A stretch of DNA of 64,000 bases. Source: Paenarthrobacter ureafaciens (lineage in GTDB: Bacteria; Actinomycetota; Actinomycetes; Actinomycetales; Micrococcaceae). The notes under the pieces were generated by a model. It ran no database searches, had not been told where the DNA came from, and was given only the letters and a program-made list of their open reading frames with translations. Both the position numbers and the translations under genes were made by a program. Below are positions 18,090 through 26,517 of the stretch, piece after piece. How positions within the stretch are numbered: position 1 is the first letter of the stretch; each line of letters begins with the position of its first letter. Location of the stretch: contig NZ_SBHM01000007.1 of assembly GCF_004028095.1 (NCBI RefSeq), positions 1,240,001 to 1,304,000 of the forward strand, read 5' to 3'.

Positions 18090-18119
18090 AAGGCCCGGAC
18101 GCCACAGCGTCCGGGCCTT
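18090..18119 (+). terminator. Terminator after the WXG100 gene
   Basis: AAGGCCCGGACG (18090-18101) and CGTCCGGGCCTT (18108-18119) form a perfect 12-bp stem with a 6-nt loop, followed by CGCCTTTC. It also lies just past the stop of the convergent EamA gene and could serve both. Confidence 0.85.
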
Positions 18120-18125
18120 CGCCTT

Positions 18126-19142
18126 TCAAGGACCAGGGACCGGCTCGACGTCGTTCGCGTGGTCAAGGACGCGCTCCGCCACCGGGTCTACTCGGGCAGC
18201 CCGCTTGTCGCCCCGCAGTTCATCCACCCGGACCAACACCACACCGCCCACAATCAGCAGGCCGCCCAGCAACTGGATGGATCCGGGCAGTTCGCCCAGC
18301 AGCAGCCAAGCCCACAGCACGGCGAAAAGTACTTCCGTCAGGGACACGAACGACGCCACCTTGGATCCGAGGCTACGGGCAGCCATGATGCCGGAGACGT
18401 ATGCGAGCACGGTTGCCAGGATCACCAAGCCGCCCACCGAAACCCACCACGGGGTCTCCCAGGGTCCGAGCGAGGTGTTGGCCGTGCTGAACGTCATGGG
18501 CAGCAGGCCCACGGCTCCCACCAGCCACATGACCACCGCGCCCACAACCAGGCCACCCGAAGCCAGCACCAGCGGCGGCAAGGTGTCATTCTCCTTGGCA
18601 GTGATGAAGAAATAGATGACAAGGCACACGGCTGCGGCCATGCCCCACAAGACACCGATGAAGTCCACCTTCACGGAACCGGTCAAGTCCAGCACCAGCA
18701 CCAGCCCCGCCAGGGAGAGCAAGGCTCCGGCAGAAGTGAGGGCGCGTGGCCGGCGTCGGCTGGAAATCCAGAGCCACAGGACGATCATCACCGGCGCCAG
18801 GTACTCCAGCAGGAGCGCAACGCCCACAGACAGACGTGCCACTGCGTTGAAGTAGAAGAGCTGGCAGCCGGCAACGCCGATCAGGCCGAAAAGCAGGATG
18901 GTGAGCCAGTTGTCCTTGAGTTGGTGCCAACGGTCGCGAAGAACCACGACGGCGGGAATCAGCAGGATGAGGGCAGCGCCACTGAGCCGCACGGCAACGG
19001 CGGCCCCGGGAGACCAGCCGGTCTCCAGCATCGACTTGGCGAAGGATCCGGAAGTGCCGAACACTGCCGAGGAAATGATGGCGATGCCAAGTCCGGATGC
19101 CAGGAATCCTTTTGCATCAGCCATGGTCCTTGTTGCTGACAC
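18126..19142 (-). CDS. EamA/DMT-family transporter
   Basis: 338 residues with ten hydrophobic segments in two repeats of five, the drug/metabolite transporter fold. Early GTSGSFAKSML and the second-half GIMAARSLGSKVASFVSLTEVLFAVLWAW match EamA domains. Likely exports a small metabolite; substrate unknown. The GTG at 19142 is chosen because AGGAGG stands 5 nt before it; the ATG six codons later has poorer spacing. Divergent from the CGNR gene. Confidence 0.85.
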   Translation of the reverse strand: MSATRTMADAKGFLASGLGIAIISSAVFGTSGSFAKSMLETGWSPGAAVAVRLSGAALILLIPAVVVLRDRWHQLKDNWLTILLFGLIGVAGCQLFYFNAVARLSVGVALLLEYLAPVMIVLWLWISSRRRPRALTSAGALLSLAGLVLVLDLTGSVKVDFIGVLWGMAAAVCLVIYFFITAKENDTLPPLVLASGGLVVGAVVMWLVGAVGLLPMTFSTANTSLGPWETPWWVSVGGLVILATVLAYVSGIMAARSLGSKVASFVSLTEVLFAVLWAWLLLGELPGSIQLLGGLLIVGGVVLVRVDELRGDKRAARVDPVAERVLDHANDVEPVPGP

Positions 19143-19213
19143 AGCAGCCTCCTGTCAGGAGTAAAGTGGGCTTATGGTCATGACAGTACTCCCCCAGCAT
19201 GTAAGGAGTCAAA

Positions 19214-19762
19214 GTGCTTTTTGCGCCTGACACCGAGGTTGCCCTCCGTAGTGTCGTCAACCTGATCAACACCGCCGCCAATGGAGAGGACTCGCTGGCC
19301 ACCGTCGAGGACCTTGACGCTTTCCTGGATGCCGAAGGCTTCTCCGGTTCGCGCACCAGAACGGCAGCTGAGTTGCGCAGCGTAAAACGCCTCCGGGGTG
19401 AGCTCGCAGCACTCTGGAGCGCCGATGAGGACACCGCTGCCAAAGCCATCAACAAACTCCTCGCCGATGCCAAGGCCCTCCCCCAGCTCGTCAAGCACGA
19501 TCAGTGGGACTGGCACCTCCACGCCACCACCCCGGAAGCTCCGCTGGCGGATCGCATGGGCACGGAAGCCGCCATGGCAATCGTCGATGTGATCCGGAGC
19601 AAGGAGATGGAGCGGATGCGCCTCTGCGCAGCGGAAGACGGCGACGCCGTGGTCCTGGACCTCAGCCGCAACCGTTCAAAGCTCTACTGCGACACCGGAA
19701 ATTGCGCCAACCGGACCCACGTCGCAGCGTACCGGGCCCGGAAAGCCGCCGAGGGCGACTAG
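19214..19762 (+). CDS. CGNR zinc-finger, ABATE-domain putative regulator
   Basis: 182 residues starting at GTG with AAGGAG 5 nt upstream. The C-terminal motif is CDTGNCANRTHVAAYRARK, the CGNR zinc finger with two Cys and the NRxHxxxYRxR tail. The N-terminal 120 residues form the helical domain normally paired with it (stress-induced, putative ligand-binding). Family members are predicted DNA-binding regulators; the target is unknown, although the divergent EamA exporter 71 bp away is a natural candidate. Confidence 0.88.
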   Translation: MLFAPDTEVALRSVVNLINTAANGEDSLATVEDLDAFLDAEGFSGSRTRTAAELRSVKRLRGELAALWSADEDTAAKAINKLLADAKALPQLVKHDQWDWHLHATTPEAPLADRMGTEAAMAIVDVIRSKEMERMRLCAAEDGDAVVLDLSRNRSKLYCDTGNCANRTHVAAYRARKAAEGD

Positions 19763-19785
19763 CCTTCACCCCACCGCAACAAAAA

Positions 19786-19815
19786 AGCGCTCCCCCATCA
19801 AACGGGAGGAGCGCT
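19786..19815 (-). terminator. Terminator between convergent genes
   Basis: AGCGCTCC (19786-19793) pairs with GGAGCGCT (19808-19815); on the minus strand it is followed directly by TTTTTT (19786 downwards), a good terminator for the small membrane protein gene 19821-20168. Confidence 0.75.
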
Positions 19816-19820
19816 GGAAC

Positions 19821-20168
19821 CTAGTGTCCGCCGTCGTGCGTTTCCGGCGTATCAGGCGAGTCCGGCGAACCCGGACGGCCCTGCGGCCGCTTGGAACTGA
19901 GGTTGACGCCCGAACCCTTGCCGAGGTGTTCGGCATTCTCCTTGTAGCTCATGGACAGCATCGCAGCCACCACGAGGCTCACAATGAAGGCGATGCCGGC
20001 GCCGGTGAAGGCGAGGTCGAACCTCGGAGCCTTTGCGCTGCCGCCCGAGGCGAAGATCAGTACGGCGACGAACGCCAAAACGGCAAAGAATGCGGAGAAG
20101 ACAAGCGGTCCCTTGACCGAAGTCCGCATCTTGCGCGGTTCTCCTGGTGTCTGGTCAGCCACGGTCAT
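19821..20168 (-). CDS. Small membrane protein, function unknown
   Basis: 115 residues with two transmembrane helices (about 20-42 and 52-74), a cytosolic Arg/Lys-rich N-terminus (KMRTSVKG) and a C-terminal tail rich in Pro, Ser, Asp and Gly ending in His-Asp-Gly-Gly-His. GGAGG precedes the ATG. It is 73 bp from the next upstream membrane protein gene on the same strand. No family is recognised. Confidence 0.7.
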   Translation of the reverse strand: MTVADQTPGEPRKMRTSVKGPLVFSAFFAVLAFVAVLIFASGGSAKAPRFDLAFTGAGIAFIVSLVVAAMLSMSYKENAEHLGKGSGVNLSSKRPQGRPGSPDSPDTPETHDGGH

Positions 20169-20241
20169 TCCTCCAATAATGGCGGCTTCTAAGAGCTGCC
20201 GCCGGTCTGCAAAGTTCTACGATCAGTAGAACGTCCAGCTA

Positions 20242-20814
20242 CTAGTTTACGGCCTCGGGTGACGAGCCGGGTGCAGAGGGTCCGGAGGACGTCTTGGCTT
20301 CGTGACGCAAGGTAAGCCCCGAGAGAATCCACAAGACCCCGCAGATGATGGCACCGCCACCGGCCACACCCAGGAGCGCATGGGCGCCCATGGAAATGAA
20401 GAACGGCAGCACCACGGCCGTACCCACGGAGACTACGCCGGAAATCAGCCAGTCCCGGGCGAGGTCGTCGCGCTTCCGGACGCCGCGAGTCAGTTCGGAA
20501 ACCCCCAGAACCAGCAATGCAACGACGGCGGAGAGTGCTACGCCGACGTCGGACCGGGTAACCATCGCGCCGATGCCGCCCAGGGCGATAACCGCCGGAA
20601 CGAACACGGGCAGGGTCCGGAACATCCACACTGCCCCCGCCGTCGCCAGCAGATACAGGCCCATCGCCCAGGCAAGCCCCTCGCCGGAAGGGTTGCTCCA
20701 GAACGCCGTGGCCAAACCGAACGCCAAACCGATTGCGGCGCGGAGCAGCACGGGCTTCCAAGGCGTGGGCCTGGAGGCAGAACGGGGCTGGGCGGCATTC
20801 GCTGGGAGAGTCAC
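20242..20814 (-). CDS. Multi-pass membrane protein, function unknown
   Basis: 190 residues with about six hydrophobic segments (starting around residues 22, 45, 68, 90, 125 and 150) and a basic loop SELTRGVRKRDDLARDW in the middle. GTG start at 20814; the ribosome site is weak. It lies 9 bp after the MATE transporter stop on the same strand and is probably co-transcribed. Annotators commonly leave such proteins as hypothetical; no function is suggested by motifs. Confidence 0.65.
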   Translation of the reverse strand: MTLPANAAQPRSASRPTPWKPVLLRAAIGLAFGLATAFWSNPSGEGLAWAMGLYLLATAGAVWMFRTLPVFVPAVIALGGIGAMVTRSDVGVALSAVVALLVLGVSELTRGVRKRDDLARDWLISGVVSVGTAVVLPFFISMGAHALLGVAGGGAIICGVLWILSGLTLRHEAKTSSGPSAPGSSPEAVN

Positions 20815-20823
20815 GCGTCCAGT

Positions 20824-22164
20824 TTAGTGCGAACCGAGGACCATCCACCGATCCGTCCGCGCCCGAAGGCCAAGAGTCACCCCGCGCGCCAGCATGTAGC
20901 CCAGCGCGAAGGCGAGCCACAACCAGACCAGCCCCGCCGCGCCGTCGGGCCTTGTCAGGTACACCGCCGCCAGGAGCGGCAGATAGACAGCAAGATTTAC
21001 GACGCCGGCAATCGCCAGATAGCGGGCGTCGCCGGCACCGATCAGCACGCCGTCAAGGACGAAGACGTAACCGGCGAGGGGTTGGCCGACGGCCAGCACC
21101 CACAAGGCAAGAGTGAGCGCAGACCGGACTCCCGCGTCCGAGGTGAACAGATAGCCGGCAAACGGCGCCACCAAGGCCAGCAACACCCCGGTGATCACGC
21201 CGAAGCCCAAGCCCCAGCGAACCATGGTCCGTGTCAGTTCACGGGCCCGCCGGGCGTTCCGGGCTCCCAGCTCCTTGCCGATCAGGGCCTGGGCTGCAAT
21301 CGCCAGGGCATCCAGCGCAAACGCCAGGAAAGAGAAGATGGTCATGGCCAACTGGTGGGCTGCAAGGTTGACCGCGCCCTGTGCCGTGACAACCACAACG
21401 GTGGCGAGGATGGCCACGCGGAGGCTGAGGGTGCGGAGCATGAGCCACGAGCCCACTTTGGTCATGGCGCGGATGCCGTGCCAATCGGGCTTGAGGGAAA
21501 CGTTGCAACGCTGGGCATTGCGTCCGACAAACACCAGGTAAACCGCGGCCATAGCCCACTGCGCGATGCTGGTTCCGATCGCGGAACCAGCCACGGAAAG
21601 GTTCAGCCCATACACCAGGAACCAGTTCAGGGCGATGTTCAGCGCGAACCCGGCAGTGGCCACCACCAGCGGAGTACGGGTGTCCTGTAATCCCCTCAGC
21701 ACACCTGTTCCGGCAAAAACCAGGAGCATCGCGGCCAGGCCCGGCATGGACCAGCGGAGATAGTCGACGGCGAATCCCTGCACGTCTCCGCTCGCGCCCA
21801 TGAGACCAACCAGCGGCTCGGCGAAGATGAAGCCGAGCACCGCGAGCGCCACGCCAAGCAGAAGAGCCAGCCATACGCCGTCGCGCCCTGCCGCCAAAGC
21901 CCTGCCGAGCTTTCCGTCGCCGATCGCGCGGGCGACTGCCGGCGTCGTCGAATATGCCAGGAAAACCATGAGCCCAACCGCGGTGTGCAGAACCGTGGAG
22001 GCGAGTCCCACACCGGCCAACTGGTCGACGCCCAAGTGCCCTACGATCGCCGAGTCGGCCAAGAGGAACAGGGGCTCGGCGATCAGGGCGCCGAAAGCGG
22101 GCACGGCTAGCCGGAGAATTTCCCGGGCATTGGAACGGCTGGGGGCGGTTGTGGTTTCAGGCAC
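20824..22164 (-). CDS. MATE-family efflux transporter
   Basis: 446 residues and twelve hydrophobic segments, typical of the DinF-like MATE branch. The start EILRLAVPAFGALIAEPLFLLADSA, with the acidic-free FLLAD helix and GHLGVDQLAGVGLAS, is diagnostic. Expected to extrude cationic compounds using an ion gradient. GTG start at 22164 without a clear ribosome site. Upstream DNA carries a cluster of repeats (22195-22296). Confidence 0.9.
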   Translation of the reverse strand: MPETTTAPSRSNAREILRLAVPAFGALIAEPLFLLADSAIVGHLGVDQLAGVGLASTVLHTAVGLMVFLAYSTTPAVARAIGDGKLGRALAAGRDGVWLALLLGVALAVLGFIFAEPLVGLMGASGDVQGFAVDYLRWSMPGLAAMLLVFAGTGVLRGLQDTRTPLVVATAGFALNIALNWFLVYGLNLSVAGSAIGTSIAQWAMAAVYLVFVGRNAQRCNVSLKPDWHGIRAMTKVGSWLMLRTLSLRVAILATVVVVTAQGAVNLAAHQLAMTIFSFLAFALDALAIAAQALIGKELGARNARRARELTRTMVRWGLGFGVITGVLLALVAPFAGYLFTSDAGVRSALTLALWVLAVGQPLAGYVFVLDGVLIGAGDARYLAIAGVVNLAVYLPLLAAVYLTRPDGAAGLVWLWLAFALGYMLARGVTLGLRARTDRWMVLGSH

Positions 22165-22194
22165 TCATCAAGGGTAGATGCTCCCCCAAACCCC

Positions 22195-22296
22195 CGACGC
22201 TCTATCACATCCCACCCTGATTGCCCCGACGCTCTATCACATCCCACCCCCAAACCCCCGGCGCTCTATCACTCTCTTTAGGGGAGTGATAGAGCG
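22195..22296. repeat. Intergenic repeat cluster, family A (GCTCTATCACATCCC)
   Basis: CGACGCTCTATCACATCCCACCC occurs twice as a direct repeat (22195-22217, 22227-22249). A third, diverged copy forms a perfect 13-bp hairpin (CGCTCTATCACTC at 22262-22274, GAGTGATAGAGCG at 22284-22296). The 15-mer GCTCTATCACATCCC recurs exactly at 59336-59350. It lies between MATE and AztD-like genes (both minus strand). Confidence 0.8.
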
Positions 22297-22354
22297 TCGG
22301 GCTGAAGGAGGCAGGATGTGGAAGAGCATCGGGTGAGGGTGGAAAGGGGAGAGA

Positions 22355-23644
22355 TCAGCCCGTGACGCCCGTGAGCTCATTCGGCACGTGCTCAAGCTGG
22401 GCCGATCCCGCAACCTTCCCGCTGGAAAGGTTCACAGCGCGGATGGTTCGCGTCGCAGGCTCTGTGACGAACGCCGTCGAACCTTGAACGAACAGGGTGG
22501 GCCGCGGGTCCTGCCAGGTTTCCGACTCTTCCCATGCAGCCACCACAGGGATGTTCTTTTCCACAGCGCCCGTCAGCGGGTTGATGACGCGCAAACCGCC
22601 GTCTGTTCCCAAAACCAGCGCTTCGCCTGCGGGTCCCCGGCCCAGCGAGCGGAACGAATAGCTGGTCCCGATGTCCACGAGTCGCAGCGATGCGGAGTCG
22701 GTATTGACCAACGAGATCCTGGTAGGACGCTCCAGCTTCGCACCCTTATCCACCTTGTAGTCACCGAGGATCACGGCAGATTTCTCCGAGCCCGCCTGGT
22801 TTCCCATCCGGCCGTAGGCATCCGGGCTGGGCACCTTGGTGATGACGCCGTCCTTGTAGATCAGCATGCCGTCGGTGCACCCCACCGTCACGGCTTCACC
22901 GCCAGCCATCGCTTCGCCATGCACGCCCGGGCAATCCTCATTGCGCGCAATTTCCCGGCGATCCTGGCCCTTGCCCGCCGACAAAATGGCGATCCCCTTC
23001 CGACTTTCCTCATTGCCGAGCGTCACCAGCATCTTGCCGTCCTCAAGCTCGACGGCGACACCATGGTGAGGCTCGGGCGTCGTGTACTGGTCGGTGGCAG
23101 GCAGTTCGCTCTCTTTTGTGAGGTCGGCAGAAGCGAAGCTCTCCACTTTCCCGGAACCGTCGCTGAAAAGGACGGTCCTGCCGGCGTGGGTAACCACGTG
23201 CCCTGCTTCGTCGGCGTCGAAGGAGAGCCCGGTCAAGGCGGGGTCGGAGACGTAGTGGTGGCTATGGTCGCCGTGCGCCTCGGACCAGGCACCGGAGTCC
23301 AAGACACGGAAAGCGTCCCCCGTTGAGATGAGCACATGCCTGCCGTCACCCGCCGCGTTCAGCCTATTGAAGCCTTCCAGCTCCACGCCGCCGACCGGCT
23401 TCAGGGTCTTTGCGTCCAGAACGGCCACGCCGCCGTCGTGGGTGTAAACGAGGCGAGGAGCGGGACCGGGCGCCTCCTTGGTGGAGGCTGTGGACGGGCT
23501 TGGTTCCGGCGCCGCACCTGCTTGGTTGCCGGGCGCCGCGCAGGCGCCAAGCAAAGTGGCGGAAAGCCCGACGGCGGCAACCGCCCGCAGACGGCGGCGC
23601 GTGGTTCTCGAGGGCAGGTCGAAGGAGGGTGTGATTGATGACAT
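22355..23644 (-). CDS. aztD: AztD-like periplasmic/surface zinc metallochaperone lipoprotein
   Basis: 429 residues. The N-terminus has a twin-Arg-like stretch (RTTRRRLR), a hydrophobic core and a lipobox ending LLGAC, so it is exported and probably lipid-anchored. The mature part reads as a seven-bladed propeller-like repeat protein, with His-rich zinc-binding segments (EAHGDHSHHYVSD, PEPHHGVAVE, CPGVHGEA), as in AztD. Known members pass zinc to a periplasmic binding protein of an ABC importer. No aztABC genes are adjacent. The upstream Zur-like box (23648-23669) supports a zinc-starvation role. Confidence 0.8.
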   Translation of the reverse strand: MSSITPSFDLPSRTTRRRLRAVAAVGLSATLLGACAAPGNQAGAAPEPSPSTASTKEAPGPAPRLVYTHDGGVAVLDAKTLKPVGGVELEGFNRLNAAGDGRHVLISTGDAFRVLDSGAWSEAHGDHSHHYVSDPALTGLSFDADEAGHVVTHAGRTVLFSDGSGKVESFASADLTKESELPATDQYTTPEPHHGVAVELEDGKMLVTLGNEESRKGIAILSAGKGQDRREIARNEDCPGVHGEAMAGGEAVTVGCTDGMLIYKDGVITKVPSPDAYGRMGNQAGSEKSAVILGDYKVDKGAKLERPTRISLVNTDSASLRLVDIGTSYSFRSLGRGPAGEALVLGTDGGLRVINPLTGAVEKNIPVVAAWEESETWQDPRPTLFVQGSTAFVTEPATRTIRAVNLSSGKVAGSAQLEHVPNELTGVTG

Positions 23645-23647
23645 GCG

Positions 23648-23669
23648 TTAATATTAATGATTCTCAATT
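23648..23669 (-). promoter_or_regulatory. Probable Zur box before aztD
   Basis: Read on the minus strand, ATTGAGAATCATTAATATTAA resembles the actinobacterial Zur/Fur operator (TTGAAAATCATTTTCA), with a well-kept left half. It is AT-rich in a GC-rich region and lies within 25 bp of the aztD-like start codon, where a bound repressor would block transcription or initiation. Confidence 0.6.
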
Positions 23670-23725
23670 GCATCGCAACTGCAGTGTCACCTACTGCCCG
23701 ACACCCCAGCCACCCCCCAATCCCC

Positions 23726-23897
23726 CGGTTCCTCTATCACTAAACCCATCGATCTCCCGGTTCCTCTATCACTGCCTTCAAGAGAGAGATAGAGGAACCG
23801 CGAAAAGGCGCCGGGAGACGATAGAGCAACGGCGGGGAGACGGCGGGAGACGATAGAGGAACGGCAGAAAGGGGGGCGGGAATTGATAGAGGAACGA
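23726..23897. repeat. Intergenic repeat cluster, family A' (CGGTTCCTCTATCAC)
   Basis: CGGTTCCTCTATCAC is directly repeated (23726-23740, 23758-23772). The second copy makes a 13-bp perfect hairpin with GATAGAGGAACCG (23788-23800). Further reverse-orientation copies of GATAGAG(C/G)AACG follow near 23819, 23851 and 23884. The core CTCTATCAC is shared with family A. The cluster occupies nearly all of the space between aztD and the thioesterase gene. Confidence 0.8.
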
Positions 23898-23940
23898 CTC
23901 AGCCACGTAACAGAAACACGCCAACAGTAAACTTCGAACC

Positions 23941-24915
23941 ATGAGCGAGTCCCCCGCGAATTCCGTGACCCTCCGCTTCCTCGCAGCCCCCATGGACGTG
24001 GGCCACAGCGGCTCAGTCGATGCCGGCACCGTCCTTGAGTGGGTGGATAAGGCGGCGTACGCAGCAGCTGTCGGCTGGGCAAAGTCCTATTGCGTCACGG
24101 CGTACGTGGGAAACATCCACTTCGCAGATCCCGTCAACAGCGGCGACATGGTTGAGGTCACCTCCACGATCGTCTACACCGGCCGCTCGTCCATGCACAT
24201 CCACACGACCGTGAGCTCCCGGGATCCCAAGGGCGGCCCGGAGACAATGCACAGCCAATGCATGGTGATCTTTGTTGCGGTGGGGCCCGACGGAAAGCCG
24301 ATCCCCGTTCCGCAGTTCGAGCCATCCACACCCGCCGAAATCGAAGCACGCGAACATGCCCTTGCCCGCATAGATGTTCGCGAACAGATCGTGAACGCAA
24401 TGAACGCCCAGGAATATACCGACGCCGGAACCGCGGAGCGTGTGACCCTGCGGTTCATGGCGTCCCCCACGGACGTGAACTGGGGCGGAAAAGTCCACGG
24501 TGGCATCGTGATGAAGTGGATCGATGAAGCCGCTTATGTCTGCGCGTCGCGGTACTGCGGAAAGGACACGGTTGCTGTGTTCTCCGGAGGTGTCCGCTTC
24601 TACAGGCCTCTCCTCATTGGCCATGTGGTGGAAGTGGAAGCCCGTTTGGTCTACACGGGCGCCAAAGGTATGCACATTGCGGTACATGTACGTTCGGGCG
24701 ATCCAAAGACCCGGGAGATGAATCTGACCACGTACTGCCTGACCGTCATGGTGGCCCGGGACGAGGCCGGTACCGCAGTTCCCATCCCTGCTTGGGTTCC
24801 GGTCTCCGAGGAGGACAAGAAGCTGCACGCCCACGCGCGCGAACTGCTGGAAATCCGGGGCAGGGCACCTGGAAATCGGCTGCCGGACCATCTGTTGAAC
24901 GCGGGGGGCCAGTGA
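23941..24915 (+). CDS. Acyl-CoA thioesterase with two hotdog domains
   Basis: 324 residues with two tandem hotdog folds of the cytosolic ACOT type. Repeat one has VTLRFLAAPMDVGHSGSVDAG and VEVTSTIVYTGRSSMHI; repeat two has VTLRFMASPTDVNWGGKVHGG, IDEAAY and VEVEARLVYTGAKGMHI. The first copy lacks the usual NxxGxVHGG Asn/His arrangement that the second keeps (NWGGKVHGG), so catalysis may rest mostly on the second. It hydrolyses acyl-CoA to free acid and CoA. No ribosome site precedes the ATG; a TAAACT -10-like box at 23928 suggests a leaderless message. Confidence 0.87.
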   Translation: MSESPANSVTLRFLAAPMDVGHSGSVDAGTVLEWVDKAAYAAAVGWAKSYCVTAYVGNIHFADPVNSGDMVEVTSTIVYTGRSSMHIHTTVSSRDPKGGPETMHSQCMVIFVAVGPDGKPIPVPQFEPSTPAEIEAREHALARIDVREQIVNAMNAQEYTDAGTAERVTLRFMASPTDVNWGGKVHGGIVMKWIDEAAYVCASRYCGKDTVAVFSGGVRFYRPLLIGHVVEVEARLVYTGAKGMHIAVHVRSGDPKTREMNLTTYCLTVMVARDEAGTAVPIPAWVPVSEEDKKLHAHARELLEIRGRAPGNRLPDHLLNAGGQ

Positions 24916-24943
24916 CCAGCGAACTGATCGACTGCGAAAGAGG

Positions 24944-25699
24944 CTAGCCCCCGAGTTCGCTGATCGTGAAGGCTGTCAGGAAGCCCAGCGAAGCAATCAA
25001 GCCGCTCAGCAGGTGATGTTCCTCGAAGGCTTCCGGAATCATGGTGTCCGCGAGCATTGCCAGGATGGCACCGGCTGCGGTGGCCGTGATGAAGGCAATG
25101 ACTCCTGCCGGTGCGTTCTCCAGTGCCGAGTAGCCGATCAGTGAGGCAATACCGCACAGCACGGCGATACCACCCCAGACTCCGAAGACGTAGGCGGCGC
25201 TGCGTCCGGATTTCTTCATGCCCGCGGTACTGGAAAGACCTTCCGGGACATTGGAGATAAAGACAGCTGCGAGCATTGCCGGGCTGACGCCTCCCCCGGT
25301 GATCAGCCCCAGGCCCAGAACCACGGATTCCGGGATGCCGTCCAGGAGGGCACCGACGGCGATCGCGGTCCCGCTGCCCGGCGACTCTGCTTCGCTGGGC
25401 TGGTGGCCACCCGAGCGTTTCCGGTGCTTGGCTCCCCGGCGGGCCAGCAGGAAGTTTGCTCCCACATAGACGACCGCGCCAGCCAGGAACCCGAAGACGG
25501 TCGGCCATAGACCCCCGCCACTGACGGCTTCGTCCACCAGGTCAAAGGCTAACGCGGAGATGAGGACGCCTGCCCCAAAGGACATGACGGATGAGACGAT
25601 TTTGGGCGGGATGGACCATTTCCATGACAACGCCGAGCCGAGCACCAACGCGCCGCCGGCGATCGTGCCCCACATCAGGGCCTGCATCCACATCGGCAA
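24944..25699 (-). CDS. ZIP-family metal transporter
   Basis: 251 residues, about eight membrane helices. The metal path motifs are in VGALLDGIPESVVLGLG and AAVFISNVPEGLSS (HNxPEG-like NVPEG), as in ZIP proteins, with a short His/Lys-rich cytosolic loop (RRGAKHRKRSGGHQ) between helices 3 and 4. The first motif has Asp instead of the more common His, so the metal may be other than zinc. TTG at 25699 has GAGGAGGG 7 nt upstream; an ATG two codons later is an alternative. Confidence 0.85.
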   Translation of the reverse strand: MPMWMQALMWGTIAGGALVLGSALSWKWSIPPKIVSSVMSFGAGVLISALAFDLVDEAVSGGGLWPTVFGFLAGAVVYVGANFLLARRGAKHRKRSGGHQPSEAESPGSGTAIAVGALLDGIPESVVLGLGLITGGGVSPAMLAAVFISNVPEGLSSTAGMKKSGRSAAYVFGVWGGIAVLCGIASLIGYSALENAPAGVIAFITATAAGAILAMLADTMIPEAFEEHHLLSGLIASLGFLTAFTISELGG

Positions 25700-25749
25700 A
25701 TCCGCGCCCTCCTCAGTAATCCATCAACTCACGGATTCACCGAGCCTAC

Positions 25750-26406
25750 CTAGCCCACCAGGTTTTCGGCGGCACCGTCCATGTGTCCGATGATGGTCTC
25801 GCGCGCCTTGGCAGCGTCTCCGGTTTCGATGGCGGCCACAATATCGTGATGCCGTCCGACGCTCATGTTCCTGGTGGCACGCTCCAAACCGGCGAACATA
25901 ATGGACATCCGGATGGAGCCTTCCAGCGATTCCCACTGATGGAGCAGCGTTTCGTTCCCGGAAAGCCGGCACAGCGTCCGGTGGAACTCGAGGTCGGCTT
26001 CGATCTGTTCCTCGAGTGAGAGCTTTGCGGCGTTACCCATGTTCTCGACGGCGGCACGCAGTTCAGCGAGGGCGGCCTCCTTGTCCGGCATGTCGCTCAG
26101 GGTACGGGCAGCGAGCGATTCGAGGACGCCCCGGACCGCGAAGATGTCCCGGATTTCCTTGACGTCCAGGTGGCGAACGGAGAGCCGGCCGCGCGCCCCG
26201 GCAGAGACCAGCCCTTCCTGCTCCAACTGCCGCAGCGCTTCACGGAGGGTTCCGCGGCTGATCTGGAGCATCTCGGAGAGTTCGGTCTCTACGAGGTGGC
26301 GGCCGGGCTCCAGTTCCCCGCTGGTGATGGCACTCCGCAGAGCGATGAGCGCCTGTTCGCGCAAGCTCTTCTTTTCCAGTCCCAGCAGGGATGCGGTTAG
26401 GGCCAT
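25750..26406 (-). CDS. GntR regulator, FadR/FCD subfamily, of the C4 sugar cluster
   Basis: 218 residues. The N-terminal winged helix spans about 15-75 (LREQALIALRSAITSGELEPG, LVETELSEMLQISRGTLREALRQLEQEGLV). The FCD ligand-binding domain is C-terminal, with an Asp/His metal set (DLEFHRTLCR and SVGRHHDIVAAIETGD). FadR-type proteins are usually repressors released by a small acid or sugar metabolite. Two ACTGTTAACAGT-like boxes lie 26-51 bp upstream of its ATG and three more in the divergent promoter at 29.9 kb, so it very likely controls itself and the whole cluster 26.5-33.9 kb. Confidence 0.9.
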   Translation of the reverse strand: MALTASLLGLEKKSLREQALIALRSAITSGELEPGRHLVETELSEMLQISRGTLREALRQLEQEGLVSAGARGRLSVRHLDVKEIRDIFAVRGVLESLAARTLSDMPDKEAALAELRAAVENMGNAAKLSLEEQIEADLEFHRTLCRLSGNETLLHQWESLEGSIRMSIMFAGLERATRNMSVGRHHDIVAAIETGDAAKARETIIGHMDGAAENLVG

Positions 26407-26431
26407 GATGTGTCCTCAATGTGTACGGGCG

Positions 26432-26457
26432 ACTGCCAACAGTCCGGTGTTAACAGT
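26432..26457. promoter_or_regulatory. GntR autoregulatory operator pair
   Basis: ACTGCCAACAGT (26432-26443) and GGTGTTAACAGT (26446-26457) are two adjacent copies of the palindromic motif ACTGTTAACAGT, directly upstream of the GntR gene. The same motif recurs at 29859, 29907 and 29934, before the two operons of the cluster. Confidence 0.75.
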
Positions 26458-26517
26458 TGATACTACGGGCAGGGGCACAGGACCGGCAGTCCTGCGCCCC
26501 CTCTTGCGGGTAGGTTC

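Noticed and set aside
22187..22345. CRISPR array
   Set aside because: Two direct copies of 23 bp are only 9 bp apart with no regular unique spacers, and no cas genes are present.
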